64,000 nt of DNA from a virus. Below the pieces are notes generated by a model. The model saw only the letters and a program-made list of their open reading frames with translations, was not told the origin of the DNA and did no database searches. The first letter of the stretch is position 1; every line of letters begins with the position of its first letter. The position numbers and the translations under genes are program-made. This document shows positions 6,355 through 13,097 of this stretch, piece by piece. Location of the stretch: positions 1 to 64,000 of IMG/VR virus record IMGVR_UViG_3300045588_000033; one strand, written 5' to 3'.

Positions 6355-6618
6355 TTAATAAAAAGGATTTGATATTCCTAATTGTCTACAATAATTGTCT
6401 CTTTTACCTATTAAATCGTAGTCTTGGCTCTCTGCTAAGCTACTATAATAGCACATTTCCTCGTATTCTTCAATGTCTTCTTCAAGACATAGCACAGGAA
6501 AGTTATCAGTTATTAATTGAGCTCTATGCTCATTATCTTTGGGCTTATACTCAAGCTCTATTGCTCGTAAGTATACTCCCAATTCAGTAATAATTACTCT
6601 TGGTTTTGTTTCTTGCAT
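6355..6618 (-). CDS. Hypothetical acidic protein (87 aa)
   Basis: Begins MQETKPRVIITELGVYLRAIEL; two beta strands, then an acidic helical part (LEEDIEEYEEMCYYSSLAESQDYDLIGK) rich in Glu and Tyr. Not recognised. It is followed by the 41-aa membrane peptide gene, and upstream lies the terminator of the strongly isolated 171-aa gene, so it must have its own promoter or rely on read-through. Confidence 0.68.
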   Translation of the reverse strand: MQETKPRVIITELGVYLRAIELEYKPKDNEHRAQLITDNFPVLCLEEDIEEYEEMCYYSSLAESQDYDLIGKRDNYCRQLGISNPFY

Positions 6619-6664
6619 GATGGAGTTATTTAGGTGATACCGCTAAATTTTTTTTAAAGAAATA

Positions 6665-6695
6665 AAAGGGAGAATAGATTTACTATTCCCCCTTT
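6665..6695 (-). terminator. Rho-independent terminator of the 171-aa gene
   Basis: On the minus strand, right after the stop at 6704, AAAGGGGGAATAG pairs with CTATTCTCCCTTT (one mismatch) around a 5-base loop, followed by a T-rich stretch. Confidence 0.75.
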
Positions 6696-6703
6696 GCTTC
6701 AGA

Positions 6704-7219
6704 TTAAATACCTAATGCGTCAGCAATTGCTGAATTACCTGTAACAGCTTGACGAGTTGTCTCAGCGATTAAAGTATGCTTAGCCTCACCCAATACTACA
6801 GAAGTATTTACGTAGATATACAAACCATCTTTAGACATGATGAAATCACCGTCTTTACCTGCACGCTTTGCTCTTCTTTCAAAGTTAGCTACATCATAAT
6901 CTGATCCAGCAGTAGTCTCAGTAATTTGAAGATTCAAAGAACGATCATCTCCTGCAATTTTAGGATCAACCATATCAATTTCTAATTCTTCTCCTTCTGC
7001 TAATGCAGAAACATCTAGACCAAATTGTAATTGAACATCTGCAGGTTGTGCAGATAACCAAGCATAACGAGGCTTAGACTGATTAAATCTTTCGTCAGAA
7101 GCATTCAAGATGCCCAACAAACCTGTTGGAGTCTTTCCTGTTTCTACAATTTGAGAGAAAGTTAATTGTACTTTTCCACCTTTGATTCCTTTTGCTGATA
7201 CTAATGTTACTTTTTTCAT
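6704..7219 (-). CDS. Abundantly expressed acidic phage protein (171 aa); single-stranded DNA-binding protein is one guess
   Basis: Begins MKKVTLVSAKGIKGGKVQLTF. The first 90 residues look like an all-beta domain with Gly turns, then an acidic middle, RRAKRAGKDGDFIMSKDGLYIYV, and an Ala-rich tail ending ALGI. I recall close relatives in Bacteroidota phages but no firm function. A beta-barrel DNA-binding protein such as an SSB would fit, but no diagnostic motif is visible. It stands alone between a candidate promoter (7235-7242) and a strong terminator, which points to high, separately controlled expression. Confidence 0.75.
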   Translation of the reverse strand: MKKVTLVSAKGIKGGKVQLTFSQIVETGKTPTGLLGILNASDERFNQSKPRYAWLSAQPADVQLQFGLDVSALAEGEELEIDMVDPKIAGDDRSLNLQITETTAGSDYDVANFERRAKRAGKDGDFIMSKDGLYIYVNTSVVLGEAKHTLIAETTRQAVTGNSAIADALGI

Positions 7220-7234
7220 AATAATTTTGTTTTT

Positions 7235-7242
7235 TAAAGATA
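7235..7242 (-). promoter_or_regulatory. Candidate -7 promoter element
   Basis: TATCTTTA on the minus strand, one base off the Bacteroidota -7 consensus TAnnTTTG, 15 bases before the ATG at 7219 and followed by an A-rich leader. No convincing -33 TTTG is seen. Confidence 0.4.
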
Positions 7243-7719
7243 AATAATTTATAGATTTTGCTCTAAAACACAGACTTATAAAGTCTTTTCACATACACGA
7301 GCATGTACATAAAATGTAATTTGGTTGTATTTTTTCGACGATGCTAACAACCATTACTAATAAATGAAAGAACTGTTCATCGCAGTAAATAAATAGATTT
7401 CATTCTATTTAATTAAAAAAGATAGTGGGACACGCTTCTCCCACTAAGAACTTACCTAACCTAACTAAACTACTATAACCATTAAACTAGCACCCTTTGA
7501 CTTGTAAACAAGAATAGGGTCATATAGTAAGAGGTATTCTATACATGATATATAGACTGTGACACATTACTATTTGCTGAGAGCTCATTTGCATTGTATA
7601 GGACTATTTATGTCTCTATATGTTTTTAGTCTTGCTTTCTCAAGGCAACAATACATTACGTATTTCTACGTATATCCAATTTTTAAACAGGCTTATCAAT
7701 GTTTAGTCCTGTGGCATCC
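7243..7719. other. Gene-free stretch with hairpins
   Basis: About 480 bases without a plausible gene. It contains the palindrome GACTTATAAAGTC at 7273-7285 (repeated at 8087-8099), the terminator at 7424-7445, and a nested hairpin at 7492-7520 (ACCCT...CTTG TAAA CAAG...AGGGT). The rest, 7521-7719, is AT-rich with no structure I can define. It could be a leader or a small RNA of the minus-strand arm. Confidence 0.45.
7411..7445 (-). terminator. Terminator hairpin
   Basis: AGTGGGA (7424-7430) pairs exactly with TCCCACT (7439-7445). On the minus strand the stem is followed by ATCTTTTTTAATT, so it ends transcription coming from the gene at 7720-7974 or its leader. Confidence 0.65.
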
Positions 7720-7974
7720 TTAGTTTAATGCATGCTTGCGGTTAATAGCTGTATTAGCTATCACCGCTATTTTAATACCAGCTTCAAAAGTCCAAAGCTT
7801 GGTAAATTTATATTTAGTACGATCTGATTCCTTGTGTAAATACTTAGAATACAAATCATCCTCAATGTTTTTTATTAGCCCATCATCATCAGGAGAGATA
7901 ATGTTGTATACAAGAACATCATCTTCATCGAAAATAAGTTCTAATCTATATATGTAATCATTTTCAAAGTCCAT
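7720..7974 (-). CDS. Hypothetical acidic protein (84 aa)
   Basis: Begins MDFENDYIYRLELIFDEDDVLVYNIISPDDDG; the first half is strongly acidic with beta-type segments. The C-terminal part (FEAGIKIAVIANTAINRKHALN) is neutral to basic and mildly hydrophobic. No family recognised. It lies between two non-coding structured stretches. Confidence 0.62.
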   Translation of the reverse strand: MDFENDYIYRLELIFDEDDVLVYNIISPDDDGLIKNIEDDLYSKYLHKESDRTKYKFTKLWTFEAGIKIAVIANTAINRKHALN

Positions 7975-8142
7975 GATACAGTTTTTAAAGTTCTATTACT
8001 AAATTAATCTTTTATTTAGTACTAAATACTAAACAGAGATAATTAAAAGAATCTTCATCATTAAGCTATAAGATGGAGATTCTACTGACTTATAAAGTCT
8101 ATTAAGCAATACGATATAAGACTATTCGTTGCTCAATTTTCA

Positions 8143-8295
8143 TTAAGATATAGCTAATGTAGCTGTAATCCCAATTGCTGATGCAATTACTATTAGATCA
8201 CCTAAATGATTACCACCTAACATTAAGATTGTTCCTAATACCATAGTTACAAGCAATATTGCTGTGAATATGTGCGCTAAATTCTTTCTTTTCAT
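8143..8295 (-). CDS. Small membrane protein (50 aa)
   Basis: Minus-strand ATG at 8295 reads MKRKNLAHIFTAILLVTMVLG and continues through two hydrophobic helices (residues 8-26 and 33-49) separated by the turn GGNHLGD, then TAA. The positive N-terminus suggests both ends lie in the cytoplasm. Length and topology resemble small holin-like or envelope peptides, but the lysis genes are elsewhere, so the function is open. Confidence 0.62.
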   Translation of the reverse strand: MKRKNLAHIFTAILLVTMVLGTILMLGGNHLGDLIVIASAIGITATLAIS

Positions 8296-8417
8296 AATTT
8301 CTCTATTAATATTATTAATACTATTATTACTATCATTGTGTATAAGTAAAATATACCCACACTTCCATTTCTCTTCATAAGTTTAATTTTTAAGTTAATT
8401 AAAAATCCCTCTGCACT

Positions 8418-8553
8418 CAGTTGTAATATGTTGTTCCTACTATTTTTCCATGACTATGTTTCTTAATAAACTATTAGGATCTAGTCTATTAACTACTTTC
8501 ATAGAGGGCATTTCAACCTATACTTTGGCCAAAGCATCAACATATTACAACTG
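8418..8553. ncRNA. Hairpin-closed structured element
   Basis: A perfect 16-base inverted repeat (CAGTTGTAATATGTTG at 8418-8433, complement at 8538-8553) closes a 104-base loop that itself contains CTTTGGCCAAAG. No gene covers it. A stem this long strongly suggests a folded RNA or a protein-binding cruciform. The strand is uncertain, with minus more likely from the neighbouring genes. The rest of 8296-8602 shows nothing else I can name. Confidence 0.5.
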
Positions 8554-8602
8554 CTCACCCTTGGGAAGTGAGATTGGTGCATTACAAATATGAAGCTTAC
8601 TA

Positions 8603-8812
8603 TTATTCAGCTTCATATTTTTTAAAGTCATTTATTTCTGAGAGTAATCTACATACTCGGACATGACTAGGTCCAAATGTAATTTTATTGTTTGGCTGCA
8701 TTTGATTGAGGAGTTTTTCAAAAGATCCAATCTTTTTAAATCCTAAATAATTTGCAACAGCACAAAATCTTACAGTGAACCTTTGATTCGTAATATTTTT
8801 CTGTGAATACAT
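8603..8812 (-). CDS. Small basic hypothetical protein (69 aa)
   Basis: Begins MYSQKNITNQRFTVRFCAVANYLGF, basic, with PNNKITFGPSHVRVCRLLSEI in the middle. The pattern could be a compact DNA-binding fold, for example a short helix-turn-helix, but no motif is decisive. It stands alone between two structured non-coding stretches. Confidence 0.58.
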   Translation of the reverse strand: MYSQKNITNQRFTVRFCAVANYLGFKKIGSFEKLLNQMQPNNKITFGPSHVRVCRLLSEINDFKKYEAE

Positions 8813-8822
8813 TTCTTTAATT

Positions 8823-9057
8823 TAAATGTTAATAAATAATTAAGCCATACCCTTATTAAAGGATATGACTTGTTAACTCTTTAAGAGTTAGGGTTACGAG
8901 TCCAAGACTGGTTAGTAACCACACCGTTAACTACACACATAATTGAAAATCAATTAGTTAAGTATGAAAACAAGCACACTCACGTAGTGCTCAACGACAG
9001 TATATTCACAGACGAGTGAGTATATTCAATGTGTCTGACTCCGCAAAGCGGTGACCC
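8823..9057. other. Non-coding stretch with stacked inverted repeats
   Basis: Holds hairpins at 8846-8867 (CATACCCTT/AAGGATATG, one mismatch), 8875-8889 (exact palindrome AACTCTTTAAGAGTT), 8892-8920 (GGTTAC/GTAACC), a nested stem 8927-8932/8956-8961 around AATTGA/TCAATT, and 9041-9051 (CCGC AAA GCGG). It also has two direct copies of AGTATATTCA at 8999-9008 and 9019-9028. This suggests a structured RNA or a protein-binding region. No gene is seen. Confidence 0.45.
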
Positions 9058-9336
9058 TTAGAGGATCACTGCCTTGAAGTACTTAGAGTCAGGCTTAGCC
9101 ACGAACTCTACCTTCTTTGCGTAATCAACATCAAGCGGCAATGCTGTCTGCACTTGCTCCAGTGTGTACTGAGGCAGCATGAAGATAGAAGCAAGAGCAG
9201 TCCCACAAGACAAGCCGTTAAGCTCTTTGTCCTTACGAAAGACAACGAGCACGCGTGTCTCATACGCTCCTGTCATTGCGTCGTTCTCCCAAACTGGGCA
9301 TTGTGTTTCTTTAATTTGGTGGATTGAAATTTTCAT
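9058..9336 (-). CDS. Hypothetical protein of unusual base composition (92 aa)
   Basis: Begins MKISIHQIKETQCPVWENDAMTGAYETR; mixed alpha/beta, ending KPDSKYFKAVIL. No family recognised. Its DNA is visibly richer in G and C than its neighbours (30 of 60 bases in the row starting 9121), with codons such as GCG, CTC and ACG that are rare elsewhere here. That suggests recent acquisition or different codon selection. It is the outermost gene of the leftward arm. Confidence 0.66.
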   Translation of the reverse strand: MKISIHQIKETQCPVWENDAMTGAYETRVLVVFRKDKELNGLSCGTALASIFMLPQYTLEQVQTALPLDVDYAKKVEFVAKPDSKYFKAVIL

Positions 9337-9801
9337 TTTGTAATTTTTAGTGGGGGCGACATTGCCCGTCCAAGATTTAGTGGGGGTGGTTGACTGTGGT
9401 ACTAACCACTAGCTTGAAATCTAAGAAATCTAAAATAAAAAAATATAAAAAAAAATTATTTATAATCTAAAGGTAAGTGGCTAAACAGCGCTACATTTAT
9501 ACATTCGTACAAGTGCACCTACTGTGTAGGTTTACCTATACATTAGTCTAAAATCATAAAATACTATATAACAGTTAGTTACAATTTTCTACTACCATAA
9601 TTGGTAGGCTCTTACTACCATCAGAGTGATAGTAATAACCTAACAAGCACTGATAGTTGGACTACCACTTACATGATAGTACGTCTCATAACTATAATAA
9701 TTCAAAATTCCTAATAATATTTACATTATTATTAGCCTACTATTCCTTCATCATATTGAATTATTACATAACTTTACGAACAAGTTAAAAACAAGCACAC
9801 T
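9337..9801. promoter_or_regulatory. Divergent intergenic junction between the two transcription arms
   Basis: 465 bases without a gene, where leftward and rightward genes diverge, so it must hold promoters for both. It contains three partly symmetric elements: CTACCA/TGGTAG near 9593-9607, TTACTA/TAGTAA at 9612-9635, and ACTA/TAGT at 9661-9680. An AT-rich palindromic run follows at about 9711-9735. A replication origin is possible but no specific origin signature is seen. Confidence 0.5.
9627..9681 (+). promoter_or_regulatory. Cluster of TGATAGTA operator-like motifs
   Basis: TGATAGTA at 9627-9634 and 9674-9681 and TGATAGTT at 9651-9658, spaced about 23 bases apart (close to two helical turns). 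The same octamer recurs upstream of the winged-helix gene at 10725. Confidence 0.45.
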
Positions 9802-10605
9802 ATGAGCAAAAATAAAAGTAAAACTAAAAGCGTTAGAAAGAGAATGTTCTATGATATAGAGGTTTCTTATTTCATAGTTAGTGCTTGGAGATTAGGATAT
9901 AATCTTTCTATCCAACCACATCAGATTATTAAGTACCCTTCCGTAATTTGCCTATCATGGAAGTGGGAAGGTGAGGAAGAAGTTCATAATCTTAGATGGG
10001 ATGATGATCAGTGTGATAAAACTCTAATACAGGACTTTGTCAAGGAGCTTAATAAAGCCAATCAAATAGTAGCACATAACGGAGATAGATTTGATTTAAA
10101 ATGGTTACGCACAAGAGCAGTCCTACACGGGCTACACATGAACCCTAGATATGAAACTATAGATACTCTTAAAATAGCTAAGTCACAATTTAGTTTTGCT
10201 TCTAATAAACTAGATGAACTAGGAAAATACTTAGGAGTAGGACAGAAGATACCTACTGATTACTCTTTATGGGACAAAATATGCCAAGAGAAATCTGAAG
10301 ATGCACTTAACGATATGGTTAAATACTGCGATGAAGATGTTAGACTTTTAGAGCGAGTGTATCAAAAATTAAGACCTTACGCTAAGGCTCAGTTTAACTA
10401 CGGCAAACTTTACGGCAATGATAACTTTGCTTGCCCAGAATGTGGAAGTCTACACCCAAGGGTTACTAAATGCTACACTACTGCAATGGGAGTAAGAAGA
10501 TATTACTTGCAATGTAAAGAGAGCAAATGCCAAACTAATTACCCTGTAAGTAACCGTACGTACCTCAAAATGATAGAGCACCAAATACTAAATCCAATAA
10601 TTTAA
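9802..10605 (+). CDS. DnaQ-like (DEDDy) 3'-5' exonuclease with C-terminal zinc ribbon
   Basis: The RNase H-fold exonuclease motifs appear in order: FYDIEV (Asp18, Glu20), AHNGDRFD (Asp98), and YCDED (Tyr175, Asp179), the YxxxD signature of the DEDDy class that degrades DNA or RNA from the 3' end using two metal ions. After residue 205 comes a separate zinc-ribbon-like part with CPEC and a second pair C...KESKC. A role in DNA replication, repair or host nucleic-acid turnover is likely; no polymerase domain is attached. It is the first gene of the rightward arm. Its ATG directly follows an AAAACAAGCACACT leader that also occurs at 8967-8980. Confidence 0.85.
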   Translation: MSKNKSKTKSVRKRMFYDIEVSYFIVSAWRLGYNLSIQPHQIIKYPSVICLSWKWEGEEEVHNLRWDDDQCDKTLIQDFVKELNKANQIVAHNGDRFDLKWLRTRAVLHGLHMNPRYETIDTLKIAKSQFSFASNKLDELGKYLGVGQKIPTDYSLWDKICQEKSEDALNDMVKYCDEDVRLLERVYQKLRPYAKAQFNYGKLYGNDNFACPECGSLHPRVTKCYTTAMGVRRYYLQCKESKCQTNYPVSNRTYLKMIEHQILNPII

Positions 10606-10624
10606 CTATCTTATTTGTATATTT

Positions 10625-10647
10625 ATACTATCAAATTTGGATAGTAT
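10625..10647. promoter_or_regulatory. Operator-like inverted repeat upstream of the winged-helix gene
   Basis: ATACTATC (10625-10632) and GATAGTAT (10640-10647) form an exact inverted repeat around a 7-base spacer. A further TACTATCA lies at 10668-10675. These share the core of the octamers at 9627-9681, consistent with sites for a dimeric regulator. Confidence 0.5.
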
Positions 10648-10681
10648 CTATATTATTATGATATTTGTACTATCAATTATG

Positions 10682-10689
10682 TATATTTG
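10682..10689 (+). promoter_or_regulatory. Bacteroidota-type -7 promoter element
   Basis: TATATTTG matches TAnnTTTG exactly and lies just downstream of the operator-like repeats. Transcription would start near 10694, about 30 bases before the ATG at 10725. Confidence 0.5.
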
Positions 10690-10724
10690 CAATGTATAAG
10701 TACAGAGATAATAAAAATAGAAAA

Positions 10725-10997
10725 ATGGTAGCAGTGTATTTAGATACAAAGGAAAGCGTATTATTAAAATCAAACGATAGAACCTTCCATGTATTATTCT
10801 ATATCATGCGTCAATTAGATTTTGAGAAGAATTTATGGTACGCAGATAAACAAAATAAACTTGCCATCATGAATAAGTTAGGAATATCTCCTCCCACTTT
10901 AGATAAGCATTTAGCTTCTCTAAAAGAGCGGGACTTAATACGGACAGCAGAAACAAGGGGAAGATATAGATTAAATCTAGAAATCTTTTCATTGTAA
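10725..10997 (+). CDS. Winged-helix DNA-binding regulator (90 aa)
   Basis: Start set at 10725 (MVAVYLDTKESVLL) because the -7 element at 10682-10689 leaves an ATG at 10692 with no leader; 10692 (101 aa) remains possible. The core is a winged helix: helices ADKQNKLAIMNKLGI and recognition helix SPPTLDKHLASLKERDLI, then a wing TAETRGRYRLN, as in replication-initiator and MarR-like regulators. Exact inverted repeats just upstream suggest self-regulation. It probably sets the timing of the divergent junction or the structural arm. Confidence 0.78.
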   Translation: MVAVYLDTKESVLLKSNDRTFHVLFYIMRQLDFEKNLWYADKQNKLAIMNKLGISPPTLDKHLASLKERDLIRTAETRGRYRLNLEIFSL

Positions 10998-11007
10998 GGT
11001 TACTGGG

Positions 11008-11214
11008 GTGAGAATTGGAGAATTTATATCTGGTGATTTACAAGGATTATTTAAAAGAGAAGAGGCCTTGGAAGAAGATTTTATAGAGTTCTGCTTAAAG
11101 CATAACAAAGTATTTGAAGCTTCCTTTTGCATCAGCAACGACATAGGCCCTACTAAATTTATTTTACAAATTAATATTAACGATGAGCACAACGGAGAAT
11201 TTAAAGCAGATTAA
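11008..11214 (+). CDS. Hypothetical acidic protein (68 aa), GTG start
   Basis: Begins with GTG at 11008 (MRIGEFISGDLQGLFKREEALEED) and overlaps the next gene by 32 bases. Acidic, with a beta-like C-terminal part (KFILQININDEH). The overlap and the position between two clear genes support it, but the non-ATG start and small size lower confidence. Not recognised. Confidence 0.5.
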   Translation: MRIGEFISGDLQGLFKREEALEEDFIEFCLKHNKVFEASFCISNDIGPTKFILQININDEHNGEFKAD

Positions 11215-11566
11215 GACAGTATTAGCTACTTGCTTTTTAACAGCAACAGAAAAATGTTTAGCAGATGGTCTGCAGTTTAAGTATACATCTTATCCTATGA
11301 AGGATAATGAAAATGCTTGGGCAGTAGATATCATTGTTAAGGAAGCAGGGTACAGTGAGAGAACTATACAGCAGTTTAAATACTTACGACCTGATAACAT
11401 AGATGCTAAGAATATGGAATACCATGTTATCCTAGATGTACTAGGTTCCTTGGCACAAGGCGCATTAATCACATGGTATGAAGTAGCTAAGATGCTAGCA
11501 ACAGACGTAGATTTACAAAAAGTAATTATCGATGAAGCAAAGAAAAGTAATATCCCTTCCTACTAA
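11183..11566 (+). CDS. Hypothetical protein (127 aa) upstream of the packaging genes
   Basis: Predicted helical; begins MSTTENLKQIKTVLATCFLTATEKCLADGLQF. It contains AGYSERTIQQFKYL, which reads like a helix-turn-helix recognition segment, so a DNA-binding role is possible. It overlaps the next gene by 35 bases. Unrecognised genes of this size commonly precede the terminase genes in crAss-like phages. Confidence 0.7.
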   Translation: MSTTENLKQIKTVLATCFLTATEKCLADGLQFKYTSYPMKDNENAWAVDIIVKEAGYSERTIQQFKYLRPDNIDAKNMEYHVILDVLGSLAQGALITWYEVAKMLATDVDLQKVIIDEAKKSNIPSY

Positions 11567-12149
11567 CGAAGGAAAGATATATCGCCAGATTCTAGCCTTT
11601 ATGAATTTTATGCTCAATCTTACACCACAAGAGAGAGACGTATTAGCAGAGCTCATTAAATTAAATAATGAGTATGAAGCACTTCCTCCCGATAAGAGAG
11701 CTAAGTTTATTCTGTCTACTGATATGCGTAAAGAAATTAGGGATGTATTAAACATAGAGGAGAAACAATTTAATGTTATCCTGTCTAGACTTAAGAGCAC
11801 TAAGAAATCTTTCATGGGCACGCAGTTATTAAATGATCAAAATATGATTCATCCACAATTGCAATTTAAGCCTGACCAAGATGGATTCCAATTTGAAGTA
11901 AATCTTATCATGACTACTATTCCTCCAACTACTAAGAAGTTTACAGAGGAATTAGATGAAGCTATTATAGATAAGAACGAGGAGGAGCAAAAGTTTGTAG
12001 AAGAATCAATTTGGGGAGCAGATATAAAAGACCCTGCAATGGAGTATGCTAAAGCAGTTGTCAATTCTGAATATGACATTGATGCTTCTAAGGCTCCCGT
12101 ATTAGAGGAAGAAACTTTTGATTTTAGTATAGCACCGCCTAATGATTGA
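11532..12149 (+). CDS. Conserved crAss-like protein with a helix-turn-helix-like N-terminal domain (205 aa)
   Basis: Residues 15-95 form a helical domain (LTPQERDVLAELIKL, then STDMRKEIRDVLNIEEKQFNVILSRLK) that looks like a winged-helix DNA-binding unit. The remainder is acidic and probably flexible (EELDEAIIDKNEEEQKF), ending with SIAPPND. In crAss-like phages a comparable gene precedes the IHF-like gene and terminase. It overlaps the IHF-like gene by 8 bases. A regulatory or packaging-accessory role is inferred. Confidence 0.7.
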   Translation: MKQRKVISLPTNEGKIYRQILAFMNFMLNLTPQERDVLAELIKLNNEYEALPPDKRAKFILSTDMRKEIRDVLNIEEKQFNVILSRLKSTKKSFMGTQLLNDQNMIHPQLQFKPDQDGFQFEVNLIMTTIPPTTKKFTEELDEAIIDKNEEEQKFVEESIWGADIKDPAMEYAKAVVNSEYDIDASKAPVLEEETFDFSIAPPND

Positions 12150-12411
12150 ACAACGTAGATTACTGTTAGAAGTAGCAACTCGCCACGGAGTAAAGATAGG
12201 ACAAGCAGAAGAAGTTTGGAATTTACTTGGTGGTAAGATTGCTGAAGTGATTGCCGACATAGACAAGAAGAGCGACGAGCTTTATGATAAAGAAAAGTTT
12301 CCAGTAATCCATATAGATAATTTTGGTAAATTTATTCCTAATCAAAGAAAGATAAGACATGCTAATCATTGTTTAAATTTAAAAATAGAAAAAGATGAAC
12401 ATAACATTTGA
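12142..12411 (+). CDS. IHF/HU-like DNA-bending protein (89 aa)
   Basis: The C-terminal half contains FPVIHIDNFGKFIPNQRKIR, matching the HU/IHF turn that leads into the DNA-gripping beta arm (compare the GFGTF element of HU). The N-terminal half is two helices (RRLLLEVATRHG, QAEEVWNLLGGKIAEVIADI) as in HU. crAss-like phages encode IHF-like subunits near terminase and tail genes. It probably bends DNA during packaging or transcription. Confidence 0.68.
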   Translation: MIEQRRLLLEVATRHGVKIGQAEEVWNLLGGKIAEVIADIDKKSDELYDKEKFPVIHIDNFGKFIPNQRKIRHANHCLNLKIEKDEHNI

Positions 12412-12592
12412 AATAATTAAAGAAGATAAGACTGTTACGCCTGTGACTTTCTACGATATTACAGCAATAGGACAAGGGTCAGAAATAGGAACCTCAACAA
12501 TTTACAGCAATGGTATGCAGTTTACCTGCACACTTCCTATGGGAGAGTTATGGAATAAGCTAAAAAAGATTAAGGATGAAAGCGGCTCATGA
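12395..12592 (+). CDS. Hypothetical small protein (65 aa)
   Basis: Begins MNITFEIIKEDKTVTPVTFYDIT; mostly beta, with a C-terminal helix (LPMGELWNKLKKIKDESG). It overlaps both neighbours by about 17 bases, so it belongs to the packaging operon. Not recognised. Confidence 0.65.
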   Translation: MNITFEIIKEDKTVTPVTFYDITAIGQGSEIGTSTIYSNGMQFTCTLPMGELWNKLKKIKDESGS

Positions 12593-13097
12593 TAATAATT
12601 ATTGGGAAGTAAACTCAGAGTATTTATTACTGACTGAGTTTTCTCAGTTTTATAATAAAGATAAATCTAAAGGCAAAGAGGAAAGCTCAAGAGTAATGTG
12701 GGCTGTTAATTATGCTTTTAATCCTGAGTCTAAATTCTTTCATTATCCAAATAAATTAGAGGTATTATCTAAGGACTTTATAAAAATCGCTAAGTTTAAA
12801 TGGGATAGCATACAAAGTGTCATAGATGTATTTAAAAACCTAGTACTATCTGATGCAGAGAAATCATTAGTAAACTGGAGTGAGATAATGGTACTCAGAG
12901 ATAATTCCTTAAAGGATCTCTATAGAAATGCTATTCAAGCAGGGGACACTGACGAGTTAGTTAAACTAGATAAGATGTTGAGCAACACGCCTAAGATGTT
13001 TGAGGATTATAAGAAAATCAAGAGAGATTACGAAGAAGAGAAGACTACCAAAAAAGGTAAGTCTATTGCATCACTATCAGATAGCGGAGAAATATGA
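12576..13097 (+). CDS. Putative small terminase subunit (173 aa)
   Basis: Directly upstream of and overlapping TerL by 4 bases, the usual place for the DNA-recognition subunit of the packaging motor. The protein is helical: YLLLTEFSQFYNKDKSKG at the N-terminus, a central helical block, then a long charged coiled-coil-like segment (FEDYKKIKRDYEEEKTTKKGK) that could make the oligomer. No diagnostic motif, so this is assigned by position and shape. Confidence 0.55.
   Translation: MKAAHDNNYWEVNSEYLLLTEFSQFYNKDKSKGKEESSRVMWAVNYAFNPESKFFHYPNKLEVLSKDFIKIAKFKWDSIQSVIDVFKNLVLSDAEKSLVNWSEIMVLRDNSLKDLYRNAIQAGDTDELVKLDKMLSNTPKMFEDYKKIKRDYEEEKTTKKGKSIASLSDSGEI

Noticed and set aside
1-9336. Assembly chimera joining a bacterial cassette region to a phage
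   Set aside because: Leaders, base composition and small-gene style are similar on both sides of the cassette region, and no abrupt junction is visible. It cannot be fully excluded without read data.
9337-9801. CRISPR array
   Set aside because: The short repeats are irregular in length and spacing, and no spacer-repeat periodicity exists.
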